Origin: a bacterium
GTDB taxonomy: Bacteria; Ratteibacteria; UBA8468; B48-G9; JAFGKM01
DNA length: 5,396 bases
Assembly: GCA_029548585.1 (NCBI GenBank)
Contig: JAKPNC010000203.1
Coordinates: forward strand, 1 to 5,396
Reading direction: 5' to 3'
The notes below the pieces were generated by a model. The model was not told where the DNA came from. It did no database searches and saw only the letters and a program-made list of their open reading frames with translations. Shown here in pieces: positions 5,306-5,396 of the stretch. The translations under genes and the position numbers were made by a program. How positions within the stretch are numbered: the stretch's first letter is position 1; every line of letters begins with the position of its first letter.

Positions 5306-5396
5306 GAGGTACAGGCGCTACATAATTGATTTGTTATCAGGAGAAATTAAGGAGAGGGAAAAGGAAGAACTTCTCAGGCATATGGAATCATGCGGC
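5295..5396 (+). CDS. zinc-finger anti-sigma factor, 3'-truncated by window edge
   Basis: Only the first 34 residues are visible: they start MNCERYRRYIIDLLSGE and end with RHMESCG at the window edge. The pattern fits the zf-HC2/ZAS anti-sigma domain: an early cysteine (C3), an L-S-GE turn, a charged helix, then H29-x3-C33, whose partner cysteine would be expected at about residue 36, just beyond the window. Such proteins hold the cognate ECF sigma inactive until a signal releases it, often through a membrane segment further on that cannot be seen here. The 11-bp overlap with the sigma gene and a strong Shine-Dalgarno support translational coupling. A cytoplasmic redox-sensing ZAS protein is equally possible without the C-terminal part. 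Confidence 0.82.
   Translation, partial: MNCERYRRYIIDLLSGEIKEREKEELLRHMESCG

Overview
The window reads as ordinary chromosomal DNA from a diderm (Gram-negative-type) bacterium. It carries parts for an outer membrane (a BamD-like TPR protein and LptE), DNA replication and repair genes (polA, holA), a ribosomal protein gene (rpsT), and an ECF sigma/anti-sigma pair. Base composition is moderate, and AGG/AGA arginine codons are frequent. No phage, transposon, CRISPR or other mobile signature is visible. The organism cannot be named from this sequence. The WxW-TPxTGxWINPKYAV-type opening of the TPR protein and the divergent, short HolA suggest an uncultured lineage, perhaps Omnitrophota or a neighbouring diderm phylum. 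That is an impression from memory, not a search result.

Layout: (1) Positions 1-2144, + strand: the 3' part of polA, cut by the left edge of the window. The 5'-nuclease and polymerase domains keep their motifs, but the proofreading domain between them is reduced. (2) Positions 2145-2363: a 219-bp gap with a good sigma-70-type promoter (TTGACA, 18-bp spacer, TACAAT) and a leader of roughly 135 nt containing inverted repeats. (3) Positions 2364-4366, + strand: three overlapping genes, a bamD-like TPR gene, lptE and holA, probably one operon. (4) Positions 4359-4643, - strand: rpsT, whose 3' end overlaps the 3' end of holA by 8 bp. (5) Positions 4644-4780: a divergent control region between rpsT and a sigma-factor gene, with candidate promoters on both strands and a 13-bp tandem repeat built of alternating TCAA/TTGA half-sites. 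(6) Positions 4781-5396, + strand: an ECF sigma factor overlapping by 11 bp the start of a zinc-finger anti-sigma gene, which is cut by the right edge.

Working together: the bamD-like gene and lptE serve outer-membrane protein and LPS assembly, and holA supplies the clamp-loader delta subunit. The sigma/anti-sigma pair is a stress-response switch transcribed divergently from a ribosomal protein gene. I see no clearly new system. The points most worth a second look are the HolA that seems to lack its middle domain, the structured leader before the envelope operon, and the TCAA/TTGA array ahead of the sigma gene.
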